From: Akkermansia sp.
Lineage (GTDB): Bacteria; Verrucomicrobiota; Verrucomicrobiia; Verrucomicrobiales; Akkermansiaceae
NCBI GenBank assembly: GCA_017558555.1
Contig: JAFYUJ010000049.1
Coordinates: 1-49,236 of the forward strand
DNA: 49,236 bases
Direction: 5' to 3'
Shown here: positions 24,014-33,100 of the stretch, piece after piece
How positions within the stretch are numbered: position 1 is the stretch's first letter
Layout: every line of letters starts with the position of its first letter
The notes under the pieces: generated by a model
The model's database searches: none
The model's input: the letters and a program-made list of their open reading frames with translations, nothing else
Told to the model about the DNA's origin: nothing
Translations under genes and position numbers: made by a program

Positions 24014-26368
24014 TCAGAATTGTTGGAGGGCTGCGAGCAGTTCGTCATTTTCTGCCGGGGTGCCGATGGTGATGCGCAGGCAATTCTCACACATGGTGAT
24101 GCGGTGGCGATTGCGCACGATGATACCTTTCTCCACCAGAGCATCGTAGATGCCACAGGCATCATTCACCTTGGCCAGGAAGAAGTTGGCATCGCTGGGG
24201 TATACTTTCTCGCAAAGGGGCAGGGCGGCCACGGCTTCCATCATGCGGCTGCGCTCGCGGAGCGCTTCTTCTGCCCAGGCTCGGATTTCATCCATGTGGT
24301 CCAGGCGCTCCATGGCGGCGCGCTGGGTCAGGATGTTGACGTTGTAGGGGTATTTCACCTTGTTGAAGAGGGCAATCACTTCCGGGTGTGCCAACGCCAT
24401 GCCCAGGCGGATGCCGGCAGAGGCCCAGGCCTTGGAGAAGGTGTTGAGCACGATGAGACGTGGGTATTCTTCCAACAGCCCGGCGGCAGAGGAACTTTCG
24501 GGGGCAAAGTCGATGTAGGCTTCATCCACCACCACGATACCGGGGAAAATATCCAGCACCTTGCGGATTTCTTCCATCGGCAGCAGATTGCCGGTGGGGT
24601 TGTTCGGGCTGCAGATGAAGACAACCTTGGTGCAGGGGGAGTAGATGGAGAGCAGGAACTTATCTGCATCAAAGCGGTAGTCTTCTTCCAGTGGGATGGC
24701 ACGGTAGCGCACGTTGTTGATATCGGCGCACACTTCATACATGCCGTAGGTCGGGGCAATGGCGGCTACTTCGTCCACCCCGGGGGTGCAGAAGGTGCGG
24801 AAGATGAGGTCGATGGCTTCATCACTGCCGTTGCCCAGGAAAATGCGCTCAGGTGCCACACCCTTGTAGGCCGAAATTTTTTGCTTCAGCTCCCACTGCA
24901 GTGGGTCGGGGTAGCGGTTGTTGGGGGCATTGTGCGGGCACTCATTGGCATCCAGGAAGACATGGGCAGCCTTGCCTGCGTATTCATCACGGGCAGAGCT
25001 GTAGGGTTTGAGCTTCAGAATGTTGGGGCGAACCAGTCGACTGATGCCTGTGCCCTGCGCTTCTTCCTCATTGGGCATGGCGGCCACCGCCTGCATGCGC
25101 AGGGTCATGGCGCGAGCGTGGGCGTCCAGTTGCTCTGCCTGAGCCATGAGCTCCACGGTGCTGCCAATACTGCGGATACCCTCGGGGGTGAGGGTCTGGA
25201 GGGTCAGCTTGCGTTGGAAGCTATCGATGCACAGGCTGCTGTAGGCGCGCACACAACCCATGGTGGGCAGGGTGTGATTGGTGCCGCTGGCGTAGTCGCC
25301 GGCGCTTTCGCAGCTGTAGTTGCCCAGGAAGATGGAACCGGCGTTGATGGTGTCTTTGGCCACGGTAGCGGCATCTTGCATGGCAATGATGAGGTGCTCC
25401 GGGGCGTAGGCATTGGTGAAATCGATGGCATCCTGCTTGTCTGCCAGCACAATGATGCGGCTGTTGGCAATGGATTTGGCTGCCACTTCCTTGCGGGGCA
25501 ATTCTGCCAACTGAGCGTCAAGCTCGGCGGCTACGGCTTCGGCCACAGCGGCATCGGTGGTCACGAGCATGGCCTGGCTGTCCGGCCCGTGTTCTGCCTG
25601 GCTCAGCAAATCAGCAGCCACAAAGGCGGGCACGCAGCTGGTATCTGCCAGCACTTCCACCTCGCTGGGGCCGGCCGGCATGTCGATTGCTACGCCTGCC
25701 AGAGAGGCCAGCTGCTTGGCTGCGGTCACATAGGCGTTGCCGGGACCGAAAATCTTATCAACCTTGGGCACGGAGCTTGTGCCGTAGGTCATGGCGGCAA
25801 TGGCTTGTGCCCCGCCTACTTTGAAAATGCGCTTCACGCCGCAGAGGTCTGCGGCAAAGAGGATGGCCGGGTTCACCTTGCCATCTTTCCCGGGGGGCGT
25901 GCAGAGTACCACTTCTTCGCACCCGGCCACAGCAGCCGGTACGGCCAGCATCAGCACGGTGGAGAACAGCGGCGCCTGGCCTCCGGGTACATACAAGCCC
26001 ACGCGCTGGATGGGCAGCGTGCGTTGCTCGCATTCCACCCCGGGGGCTGTCTGCAATTTCACGGGAGCCTGCGCGGCATACTGCAACTCGTGAAAATCGT
26101 AGATGTTGCAGTATGCCAGCTCAATGGCTTCCTTGAGTTCTTGCGGCACAAGGCGGGTCGCTTCCTCTACCTCGGCCTCAGAAACGGCAAGTGTCTCCAA
26201 GTCCACACCATCAAAACGGTGGCCGTATTCATGCAGAGCCCGGTCGCCATGCGAATGTACTGCGTCCATGATGGGGCGCACAACATCAAAAAGTTGCGTG
26301 ACGTCAAAGGCAGGGCGGCGTACAAGCTCTGCCCACTGCTCGCGATGCGGTTCCGTGATGATGGTCAT
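24014..26368 (-). CDS. hisDC: HisD-HisC fusion: histidinol dehydrogenase + histidinol-phosphate aminotransferase
   Basis: One open frame of 784 aa holds two normally separate enzymes. Residues 1 to about 432 are HisD, with zinc ligands Gln257, His260, Asp358 and His417, and the catalytic pair Glu324-His325 (YAPEHL). Residues about 443-784 are HisC, an aspartate-aminotransferase-fold enzyme with [18 protein letters not shown] and the PLP lysine Lys646 in [15 protein letters not shown]. The linker (about 433-443) is short. There is no stop, internal frameshift or start-site pattern at the joint. The fusion would carry out transamination to histidinol phosphate and the final double oxidation of histidinol; HisB's phosphatase acts between these steps. 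Confidence 0.95.
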   Translation of the reverse strand: MTIITEPHREQWAELVRRPAFDVTQLFDVVRPIMDAVHSHGDRALHEYGHRFDGVDLETLAVSEAEVEEATRLVPQELKEAIELAYCNIYDFHELQYAAQAPVKLQTAPGVECEQRTLPIQRVGLYVPGGQAPLFSTVLMLAVPAAVAGCEEVVLCTPPGKDGKVNPAILFAADLCGVKRIFKVGGAQAIAAMTYGTSSVPKVDKIFGPGNAYVTAAKQLASLAGVAIDMPAGPSEVEVLADTSCVPAFVAADLLSQAEHGPDSQAMLVTTDAAVAEAVAAELDAQLAELPRKEVAAKSIANSRIIVLADKQDAIDFTNAYAPEHLIIAMQDAATVAKDTINAGSIFLGNYSCESAGDYASGTNHTLPTMGCVRAYSSLCIDSFQRKLTLQTLTPEGIRSIGSTVELMAQAEQLDAHARAMTLRMQAVAAMPNEEEAQGTGISRLVRPNILKLKPYSSARDEYAGKAAHVFLDANECPHNAPNNRYPDPLQWELKQKISAYKGVAPERIFLGNGSDEAIDLIFRTFCTPGVDEVAAIAPTYGMYEVCADINNVRYRAIPLEEDYRFDADKFLLSIYSPCTKVVFICSPNNPTGNLLPMEEIRKVLDIFPGIVVVDEAYIDFAPESSSAAGLLEEYPRLIVLNTFSKAWASAGIRLGMALAHPEVIALFNKVKYPYNVNILTQRAAMERLDHMDEIRAWAEEALRERSRMMEAVAALPLCEKVYPSDANFFLAKVNDACGIYDALVEKGIIVRNRHRITMCENCLRITIGTPAENDELLAALQQF

Positions 26369-26387
26369 GGGAATTCAGAGGGGGAGA

Positions 26388-27242
26388 TTACAGAATCATT
26401 TTTTCGATGGGCAGCACCAGAATGCCTTGGGCACCGGCTGCCTTCAGCTTGCCGATGATATCCCAGAAGCAGGCTTCATCCAGTACGGTGTGGATGCTGC
26501 ACCAGCCATCTTGTGCCAACGGCATGATGGTGGGACTCTTCACGCCGGGAAGCACAGACACAATCTGCTCCACACATTCCTTGGGGGCGTTCATAAGTAC
26601 ATAGCGCTTGTCGGCGGCGGTCATCACAGCGTCCATGCGGAACATCAACTTATCCAGAATTTCGCGCTTTTCGGCAGGCAGATTCTTGTGGGCGATGAGC
26701 ACGGCCTCGCTCTCCAGCACCACTTCCACCTCGCGCAAGTTGTTGCTCACGAGAGTGGCGCCGCTGCTCACGATGTCGAAAATGGCATCTGCCAGACCAA
26801 TGCCGGTGGAGATTTCCACTGAGCCGGTGATGACGTGGATGTGAGCCTGCACACCCTGTTCTTCCAGCCAGCGGCGGAGGATGACGGGGTAGGAGGTCGC
26901 AATCTTGCGCCCTTGCAGCCACTGCGGGCCGGTGTAGTCATGCTCCTTGGGGATGGCAATGCTCAGGCGGCAACCACCAAAGCCAAGTTTTTTCACGATG
27001 TCGGCATCGCCCTGACGCTCCAGGTACTCGTTGAGCCCTACGACACCAATGTCGGCCACGCCGTCGGTGACGGTTTCAGGAATGTCGTCATCACGCAGGT
27101 ACAGAACCTCCATGGGGAACTTGCGTGCGGCTACCAACAGGGTGCGCTTGGAGGAGCTTACTTTGATGCCGGCTTCCGCCAGCAGAGCCATCGTGTCTTC
27201 ATTCAGACGTCCTTTGGATTGAACTGCAATTCTCAGCTTCAT
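26388..27242 (-). CDS. hisG: ATP phosphoribosyltransferase, long form
   Basis: HisG starts the pathway by joining ATP and PRPP and is the feedback-controlled step. The 284-aa length and the C-terminal segment (MPLAQDGWCSIHTVLDEACFWDIIGKLKAAGAQGILVLP) show the long form with the ACT-like histidine-binding regulatory domain, so no HisZ is required. Catalytic features include SKGRL near the N-terminus and the PRPP-binding VITGSVEISTGIGLADAIFDIV. The start at MKLRIAVQ is preferred, since the 22 upstream codons cover the intergenic hairpin. It is the first gene of the his operon. Confidence 0.96.
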   Translation of the reverse strand: MKLRIAVQSKGRLNEDTMALLAEAGIKVSSSKRTLLVAARKFPMEVLYLRDDDIPETVTDGVADIGVVGLNEYLERQGDADIVKKLGFGGCRLSIAIPKEHDYTGPQWLQGRKIATSYPVILRRWLEEQGVQAHIHVITGSVEISTGIGLADAIFDIVSSGATLVSNNLREVEVVLESEAVLIAHKNLPAEKREILDKLMFRMDAVMTAADKRYVLMNAPKECVEQIVSVLPGVKSPTIMPLAQDGWCSIHTVLDEACFWDIIGKLKAAGAQGILVLPIEKMIL

Positions 27243-27261
27243 GGTTGATTGAGGGGGGATT

Positions 27262-27306
27262 GTGAAGAAACGAGGACGCAACTGCCCCAAGCAGAAGCGT
27301 CCTCGC
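27262..27306 (-). terminator. Terminator/attenuator-like hairpin between HU and hisG
   Basis: On the minus strand CGAGGACGC pairs with GCGTCCTCG (9 bp, 27271-27279 and 27297-27305). The loop contains an inner CTGC/GCAG stem, and the sequence after it is TTTCTTC. It could end the HU transcript or reduce read-through into hisG. No His-codon-rich leader peptide is seen, so classical his attenuation is not supported. Confidence 0.55.
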
Positions 27307-27327
27307 ACAAGGTGAAAAAAAGGGGAC

Positions 27328-27633
27328 TTACACGGAAACCTTGGCGGCAGCTTCCTTCAGGGTCTTACCTACCTTGAACTTCACCACGGAACGAGCGGGG
27401 ATGGGCACGTCCTTGGCGGGGTTCTTGGGGTTGCGACCCACTTTGGGCTTCACTTCCTTGACGATGAAGGTGCCGAAGTTGCGGATAACCACCTTGTTGC
27501 CCTTGCTCAGAGCGCTGGTGATTTCATCCACTACCTTCTGAACGATGAGGAGAACTTCTTCCTGGGTGTAGGAGGTTTCAAGTTCTGCACAAATCTTGCT
27601 GACAAGCTCGCGTTTAGTGATGGTGTTAGACAT
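27328..27633 (-). CDS. HU-family DNA-binding protein, paralogue 2
   Basis: The 101-aa HU homologue starts MSNTITKRELVSKICAELE with core GTFIVKEVKPKVGRNPKNPAKDVPIPARSVVKF. It is close in sequence to paralogue 1 downstream of the his operon, differing mainly in the N-terminal helices. It lies 85 nt upstream of hisG on the same strand, so it may be the promoter-proximal gene of the his transcript if the hairpin in between is leaky. Confidence 0.95.
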   Translation of the reverse strand: MSNTITKRELVSKICAELETSYTQEEVLLIVQKVVDEITSALSKGNKVVIRNFGTFIVKEVKPKVGRNPKNPAKDVPIPARSVVKFKVGKTLKEAAAKVSV

Positions 27634-27663
27634 AAGTTTTGCTTAGTTTGAGAAGCTGGCAGG

Positions 27664-27692
27664 AATATATCGCATTTTGTTCATTTTGTCCC
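27664..27692 (-). promoter_or_regulatory. HU paralogue 2 promoter (possibly also his operon)
   Basis: On the minus strand GGGACA (27687-27692), a 17-bp spacer and TATATT (27664-27669). The context GCGgGACA-N17-TATATTCC copies that of the other HU gene. Confidence 0.55.
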
Positions 27693-27792
27693 GCAAAAAA
27701 TGCTTTTTTTATGTCAACAAGCCTTAAAATTGTGCAGGTTTTGTTGTTTTGGGGTTGACCTGAGCGCAAAAAATGGCAAATTTACCTGCGCA

Positions 27793-28701
27793 ATGCCCAA
27801 TCAGTACACTTTGCCATTATCTGCGGCAGAAGCAGCCGCCTTGCAGAAGAAGCTCTCGAACCGCCCCGGATTCAGCCCGGCAGAGCGGCAGTACGCCGAT
27901 TTTTGTTTTGAGGGGAAAGACGTGAATGTGGCCTACTACCCCAAGAAGGGCAAGTTGCTGGTGCAGGGGCGCGGGGCTGATGAGTTTTTGGAGTTCGTGC
28001 TGCTGATTTCACCCTCGGGCAATGCCCCGGCTGCGGACAAGATTCTGAATGGTCTTGTGGATACAACGCCTCATTTCGGGGTGGATGAAAGTGGCAAGGG
28101 GGATTACTTTGGCCCGCTGGTGATTGCCGGTGTGTATTCGGATGAGCGCTCGGCTCATGAATTGGTGCGCCTGGGCTGCCGCGACAGCAAGCAAATCAGC
28201 GATGATGCCCGCATCGGCAAGATTGCCGCCAAGATTCGCGCGCTGCCCGGTGTAGCGTGTGAGGTGGTATGCATTGGCCCCAGCCGCTACAATGAGATAT
28301 ACGCCTCCATGGGCAACCTCAACAAGTTGTTGGCCTGGGGGCATGCCCGCGTGATTGCGGCTTTGCATGAGCGTGTACCCGGTTGCCCCCGGGCGCTGAG
28401 TGACCAGTTTGCCAACGAATGGGTGCTGAAGCGTGCATTGGGGCAGCGCCATATCCCGGTGCAGTTAGAGCAGCGCCCCCGCGCCGAAAGTGATGTGGCC
28501 GTGGCTGCTGCTTCCATCCTCGCCCGCGAGCGCTTTGTGCGTTGGATGAAAGAGACATCAGCCGCTGCCGGGTGCGAGCTGCCGCTGGGGTGCTCTCCCC
28601 GCGTCACGGCTGCTGCCCGCCGCTTTGTGGAGCTGCACGGCAGGGAGCGCCTGGCCGATGTGGCCAAGCTTCATTTCAAGGTGACGTCTCAGCTGGGGTG
28701 A
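27793..28701 (+). CDS. rnhC: Ribonuclease HIII
   Basis: RNase HIII cuts the RNA strand of RNA-DNA hybrids. The 302-aa protein has an N-terminal TBP-like substrate-binding domain (about 1-85, YYPKKGKLLVQGRG) and the type 2 RNase H domain with FGVDESGKGDYFGPLV (Asp98, Glu99), RDSKQISD (Asp131), LSDQF (Asp204) and VAAASILAR. The upstream in-frame extension of 31 residues is not conserved-looking and is omitted. A possible promoter with TTGACC at 27755 has only a weak -10. Its 3' end overlaps the convergent queG gene by 26 bp. Confidence 0.93.
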   Translation: MPNQYTLPLSAAEAAALQKKLSNRPGFSPAERQYADFCFEGKDVNVAYYPKKGKLLVQGRGADEFLEFVLLISPSGNAPAADKILNGLVDTTPHFGVDESGKGDYFGPLVIAGVYSDERSAHELVRLGCRDSKQISDDARIGKIAAKIRALPGVACEVVCIGPSRYNEIYASMGNLNKLLAWGHARVIAALHERVPGCPRALSDQFANEWVLKRALGQRHIPVQLEQRPRAESDVAVAAASILARERFVRWMKETSAAAGCELPLGCSPRVTAAARRFVELHGRERLADVAKLHFKVTSQLG

Positions 28702-29593
28702 GCCCGGAGATGTTGTGTTGCAAGTGCTCCACGCCGATGCGGCGGATGGGAGAGCCGGTGAAGAGTTGTTCAAATTGAGCTTGATTCAGCTCTTGCATGG
28801 AGGCTGCCGGCATGTGTGCCAATGGTGCCGGCATGAGCAAGTGAGGGTCGATGTAGGACTGAGCTTGCGGCCGATTCCAGGGGCAGGCCTCTTGGCAGGC
28901 ATCGCAGCCGTAGAGTCGGTCCCCCTGCTGCGCTTGAATATGGGCCGGTGTGGGAGATTTTGCCTCAATGGTCCAGAAAGACAGGCATTTGCGGGCATCA
29001 CAGCTGCCATGTTGCAAGGCGCCGGTGGGGCAGGCTTGCTCGCAGCGGTGGCAGGAGCCGCAGCGATTGGGCATGGGGGCATCTGTGGGGAGTTCCAGCG
29101 TGGTGAGGATGCTGGATAAAAAGCAGTACGAGCCTTTGCCCGGGCGGATGAGCAGCCCATTGCGCCCAATCCAGCCCAATCCCGCTTGAGCCGCGAAAAA
29201 ACGCTCGCTGACGGGGCCTGAATCCGAGAAACAACGCTGCTGCCCGCCGTACCATTGCAGGGTCTCATCCAAATCTGCCAGCTTGCCGGCCAGCAGCTTG
29301 TGGTAATCCTCCCCCTGGGCATAGCGGGCAATGCGGCCAGAGGTCGCGCGTGCATCGGTACGGGGGTATTCGTAGGTCAGGATGATGATGCTGCGCACCC
29401 CGGGCAACACCAATTCAGGATTGAGCCGGGCGGGCAGGTGGCGCTCCATCCACTCCATATCCGCGTGCTTGCCTGCGGCTATCCAATCTGCCAGTGTGTT
29501 GCCTTGGTCTGCCTGTGCGGGGGCTATGCCCATGCCGCTGAATCCCAACTGGCTGGCTGCGTATGCAATGGCTTGCCTGGCGTTATTCATCAT
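28676..29593 (-). CDS. queG: Epoxyqueuosine reductase
   Basis: QueG reduces epoxyqueuosine to queuosine in tRNA using cobalamin and two [4Fe-4S] clusters. The 305-aa protein shows the DUF1730 N-terminus (ARLNPELVLPGVRSIIILTYEYP), the region SDSGPVSERFFAAQAGLGWIGRNGLLI, and cluster motifs CGSCHRCEQACPTGAL and CDACQEACPWN. A short version without the C-terminal HEAT repeat is normal. Its start overlaps the end of the Sel1 gene by 11 nt. Confidence 0.95.
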   Translation of the reverse strand: MMNNARQAIAYAASQLGFSGMGIAPAQADQGNTLADWIAAGKHADMEWMERHLPARLNPELVLPGVRSIIILTYEYPRTDARATSGRIARYAQGEDYHKLLAGKLADLDETLQWYGGQQRCFSDSGPVSERFFAAQAGLGWIGRNGLLIRPGKGSYCFLSSILTTLELPTDAPMPNRCGSCHRCEQACPTGALQHGSCDARKCLSFWTIEAKSPTPAHIQAQQGDRLYGCDACQEACPWNRPQAQSYIDPHLLMPAPLAHMPAASMQELNQAQFEQLFTGSPIRRIGVEHLQHNISGLTPAETSP

Positions 29594-30578
29594 TCAGCGG
29601 TAAGGTGTTTTGTTGCAGCATCGGGGCTGAAAGACGAGTTTTGAAGCGTTTGGATATGGGCAATTCGTCAATGAGCCTCAAGAAGGCGTTGCTTACCCTG
29701 CGTTTGGCAGAATTGGTGGTGATGGCAGTCTCCAGGTTTGTTTTGAAGGCCAGGCGCTGCATGTTGGCGGAGGCTTCCTTGCTGCCAAGCTCAGCTGCGC
29801 GTTTGTAGAGACGGATGGCCATGTTGCGGTCTTGTGGGACGTAGATGCCGCGTTCGTACATGGCTGCCAGGTTGTTGGTGGCCCGGGCATCGTTTTGCTC
29901 AGCTCCCAGTTTGAAGAACTTGTAGGCCATCAGCTGGTTGGGGCGGCGCAGCCCCAGACCTTGGGAACAGATGTGCCCCAGGTAAAAATACAGATTGGGC
30001 GTATCGGGGGCCTTGATGTGGCATTCCCAGAGAAGATGCAGCGCCAGCCGTGGCATTTTTTCGTGCCCGATGCCGGTGAAAAGGTAGCGTGCCACCTCGG
30101 CCTGGGCTTTGCTCATGCCACTTTGCGCCAGTTTACGCATCCATTTGTAGGCCTTGGCCGGGTCTTTGGTGCAGCCATGGCCGGTTTCGCAGAAGAGCGC
30201 GTAGCGGAATGCTGCTTCGTTGCGCAGGGCCTGTTCCTCAGCGGTTTCGTGTTCTCCCGGTGTTTCAGAGGCTAGTTTATGAGCCAGAAATACGGCTTTT
30301 TCCGGATTGGCATCCAAGCCTTTGAACCGGCCTTCATATACATCCAGCAGCAGGCTTTGGGCCGGGATGTGTCCGGTGCGGGCGCAGGCTTCCAGCATGG
30401 CCGGCACGCCGGAGACGTTTTGGATGGTTTTATCCTCCAGAATCGTGTGAGCCTGGGTGTACATGCCCTCCACGTCCCATGGGGTGAGCTTGCCATGCGG
30501 CTGTTCCTGCCCCGGGGCCATACCCATAGGGAGCATCAGCATTGGCAGCAGCACAAAGTGGCGGAACGAACGGAGCAT
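29583..30578 (-). CDS. Secreted Sel1-repeat protein
   Basis: The 331-aa protein has a signal peptide (about 1-23, cut near GQE), followed by Sel1/TPR-type helical repeats with AFRYALFCETGHGCTKDPAKAYKWMRKLAQSG and NNLAAMYERGIYVPQDRNMAIRLYKRAAELGSKEA. The Lys/Arg-rich C-terminal 50 residues lie outside the repeats. It is a likely periplasmic protein-interaction scaffold. The gene sits between recN (8 nt gap) and queG (11-nt overlap), so the three share a transcript without an obvious functional link. Confidence 0.87.
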   Translation of the reverse strand: MLRSFRHFVLLPMLMLPMGMAPGQEQPHGKLTPWDVEGMYTQAHTILEDKTIQNVSGVPAMLEACARTGHIPAQSLLLDVYEGRFKGLDANPEKAVFLAHKLASETPGEHETAEEQALRNEAAFRYALFCETGHGCTKDPAKAYKWMRKLAQSGMSKAQAEVARYLFTGIGHEKMPRLALHLLWECHIKAPDTPNLYFYLGHICSQGLGLRRPNQLMAYKFFKLGAEQNDARATNNLAAMYERGIYVPQDRNMAIRLYKRAAELGSKEASANMQRLAFKTNLETAITTNSAKRRVSNAFLRLIDELPISKRFKTRLSAPMLQQNTLPLNDE

Positions 30579-30586
30579 GCAGGGTA

Positions 30587-32245
30587 TCAGACTGGTGTGT
30601 TGAGCAGTTCTCGGGCGTGGGCTTCTGCGGATTCGCTGCTGGTACCCAGCATGCGCACCAATTCGTTCACACGGGTATCTCCGCTGATTTGCCGGAGCTG
30701 CGAGACCGTGCGGCCCCCATCCTGCACTTTGGAGATGAGATAGTGGTAATCTGCCAGCGCTGCCACCTGCGGGAAATGGGTGATGGCGATGACTTGGTGC
30801 TTTTGGCCCAGCTCGCGCATTTTGATGCCCACGGAGCGTGCAATCTCGCCGCCTACATTGGCGTCAATTTCATCGAACACCAGCAGGGGGGTGTCATCTT
30901 GCCCGGCCAGGGCGCTCTTGAGCGCCAGCATCACTCGGGCCAACTCGCCGCTGGAGGCGATGAGCCGCAGGGGCTTGAGCGGTTCACCCGGGTTGGGACC
31001 AAAGAAAAATTCCACGCTTTCCATGCCTTGCGGCCCCGGGTTGGCATTCGGGGTGAGACGCACATCAAACAGGGATTGGCGGAACCCCAGCTGGGCGGCA
31101 TGGTGCAGGAAGTTTTGGGAGAGAAGGGGGGCTGCCTGGCTGCGTGCGGCCGATAAGCCCCGGCCGGCAGTCAGCAGGTGGGCGCGTTGGGATTCTTCGG
31201 CCTCGGCCAGTTGTTGCAGGTGTTCTTCCCGGTTGTCCAGGCGGTCCAGTTTATCCCGGCATTCGGCCAGATGCTGCATGATGGTTGCAAAATCCGCGCC
31301 ATATTTGCGCTTGAGCGTATCCAGCTGGGAGATGCGGTTCTCCAGATGCGCCAATTCTTCGGGGTCACATTCCAGCGTCTCGGCATAATCCTGCACTTCC
31401 GCTGCCACATCTTCCAGCCCGGCCAGAGATTCTTCCAGCTGCTCCAGCCAGCGGCCACAGCTGTTGTCCATGCGCTCCAAATCCCTCGCCTGGCGGATGA
31501 GCTGGCGCAGCCGATCCAGCAGGGAATCCTGACCACCATCCAATTGCTGTGCCATGGGCACGGCTGTGTCCCGCAGTCGCGAAGCATTGCGCGCACGCTG
31601 CCAGCGAGCTTCCAGTTGGCTTGCTTCATCTTCGGTAAAGGCGGCGCTTTCAATTTCCTGTACCTGGTGGCGAAGAAAATCCAATTCGCGCTCGCTGGCC
31701 ATATCGCTCTCCCGGGCTTGCACCAAGGCTCGGTGAGCTTCCTGCCAGGCAGCATAGGCCTGGCGGTATTGTTGCAGGGGCGTGTCCGCCTCGGCAAAGG
31801 CATCCAGCAAATCCATCTGGCGCTCTTGTGAGGCAAGGGAACGGTGTGCATCCGGGCGGTGCATATCGACCAGCCAGGCACCAATGCTGCGCAGCAGATT
31901 CAGGGTGACGGGGGTGCTGTTGATGAATTGCTTGTTGCCGCTTTGGGTGATGACGCGGCGGATGATGAGCCCGCCTTCTTCGCACAGCGGCACACCGGCT
32001 TCATCCAGCAGACGGTTGACTTGCTGCGGGTGCGCCAGATGAAATACCGCTTCGATGCAGCATTGTGATTCGCCACTGCGGATGAGACTTTTGTCGGCGC
32101 GCTCACCCAGCACAAGCGAGATGCCGCCCATGATGACCGATTTGCCGGCACCTGTTTCACCCGTGATGCCCAGGAAGCCGCCTTGCGGTTCCCACAATAG
32201 TTCATCCACCAGAGCCAGGTTTTGTATCTTGAGCAGCGTGAGCAT
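30587..32245 (-). CDS. recN: DNA repair protein RecN
   Basis: RecN is an SMC-like ATPase acting at double-strand breaks. The 552-aa protein has an N-terminal head with Walker A GETGAGKS (29-36). A central antiparallel coiled coil spans about 160-360 (rich in Glu, Gln, Leu, Arg). The C-terminal head carries the ABC signature-like SSGELARVMLALK, Walker B LLVFDEIDANVGG and ITHFPQVAALAD. Full-length, no anomalies. It is divergent from the MBL gene across 66 nt. Confidence 0.96.
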   Translation of the reverse strand: MLTLLKIQNLALVDELLWEPQGGFLGITGETGAGKSVIMGGISLVLGERADKSLIRSGESQCCIEAVFHLAHPQQVNRLLDEAGVPLCEEGGLIIRRVITQSGNKQFINSTPVTLNLLRSIGAWLVDMHRPDAHRSLASQERQMDLLDAFAEADTPLQQYRQAYAAWQEAHRALVQARESDMASERELDFLRHQVQEIESAAFTEDEASQLEARWQRARNASRLRDTAVPMAQQLDGGQDSLLDRLRQLIRQARDLERMDNSCGRWLEQLEESLAGLEDVAAEVQDYAETLECDPEELAHLENRISQLDTLKRKYGADFATIMQHLAECRDKLDRLDNREEHLQQLAEAEESQRAHLLTAGRGLSAARSQAAPLLSQNFLHHAAQLGFRQSLFDVRLTPNANPGPQGMESVEFFFGPNPGEPLKPLRLIASSGELARVMLALKSALAGQDDTPLLVFDEIDANVGGEIARSVGIKMRELGQKHQVIAITHFPQVAALADYHYLISKVQDGGRTVSQLRQISGDTRVNELVRMLGTSSESAEAHARELLNTPV

Positions 32246-32311
32246 ATTTTGCTTTTCGTTCCGCAGCTATTATGGCATAATGCGCCCGTAAATCAAAACC
32301 AAAAATTGACG

Positions 32312-33100
32312 ATGAAAGTACTTTTCCTTGGCAGCGGCACTTCTACCGGCGTTCCCGTCATTGGTTGCAGTTGCCCGGTGTGTACTTCGGATAACCCGCG
32401 CAACATGCGCTTGCGCTCCTCGGTGCTGGTTAAAACAGAACGGACGACGCTGCTGGTGGATTCCTGTCCGGATTTGCGTGTGCAGGCACTGCGCCACAAC
32501 ATCACGGCCATTGATGCGGTGGTGTATACCCATGAGCATTTGGACCATACCGCCGGGTTTGATGAGATGCGAGCCTTCTGCTGGCGCCGGGAAGACAGAC
32601 TCCCGCTTTATGCCGGTGCGCAATGCCTGGAGCAGCTTCGCCGTATGTTCGGGTGGGCTTTTGATGAGAGTAATACTTATCAGGGCTATATCCGCCCCCT
32701 GGCGCATAATCACGGGGGAAAAACGTTCACCGTGGGCGATATCGAGGTAATCCCCGTGCCGGTGGTGCACGCTACGGTGGAAACATACGGCTATGTGTTC
32801 CGCTCAGAGGGGCAATCGTTTGGCTACGTGCCCGATATTGCGGAACTGCCTGCGGATTCTGCTCCCTTGTTGCAGGGGCTGGATGCACTGGCCATGGATG
32901 GACTTTGCTACCCACCCCACCGCACGCATCTGACCATTGACCAGAATATCGAACTCATGCGCCGCCTCGCACCGCGCCGTGGCTATGTTACCCACAGCGG
33001 CCACCGTGTGGAGTATGATGCGCTTTGCCGCTATTTGCCGGATTTCATGGAACCCGCGTATGATGGGTTAGAGGTTGATTGCTCTGCATATTCACGATGA
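32312..33100 (+). CDS. MBL-fold metallohydrolase, PhnP-like
   Basis: The 262-aa metallo-beta-lactamase-fold protein has LGSGTSTGVPVIGC, a Cys-rich insert (Cys19, Cys21, Cys24) that may bind an extra zinc as in PhnP, the core motif THEHLDH (His74, His76, Asp78, His79), VHATVETYGY and a C-terminal GHRVEYD. Relatives act as phosphodiesterases on cyclic phosphates or lipoate-related substrates. No phosphonate genes are near. The start at MKVLFLGSG is preferred over the 30-codon upstream extension. It overlaps the next gene by ATGA. Confidence 0.88.
   Translation: MKVLFLGSGTSTGVPVIGCSCPVCTSDNPRNMRLRSSVLVKTERTTLLVDSCPDLRVQALRHNITAIDAVVYTHEHLDHTAGFDEMRAFCWRREDRLPLYAGAQCLEQLRRMFGWAFDESNTYQGYIRPLAHNHGGKTFTVGDIEVIPVPVVHATVETYGYVFRSEGQSFGYVPDIAELPADSAPLLQGLDALAMDGLCYPPHRTHLTIDQNIELMRRLAPRRGYVTHSGHRVEYDALCRYLPDFMEPAYDGLEVDCSAYSR

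Noticed and set aside
23891..26458. 855-codon antisense frame over hisB-hisDC
   Set aside because: It is a shadow of GC-rich coding sequence. The minus strand encodes complete HisD/HisC with all catalytic residues.
27243..27327. Classical histidine attenuator before hisG
   Set aside because: A hairpin is present but no short leader ORF with His codons.
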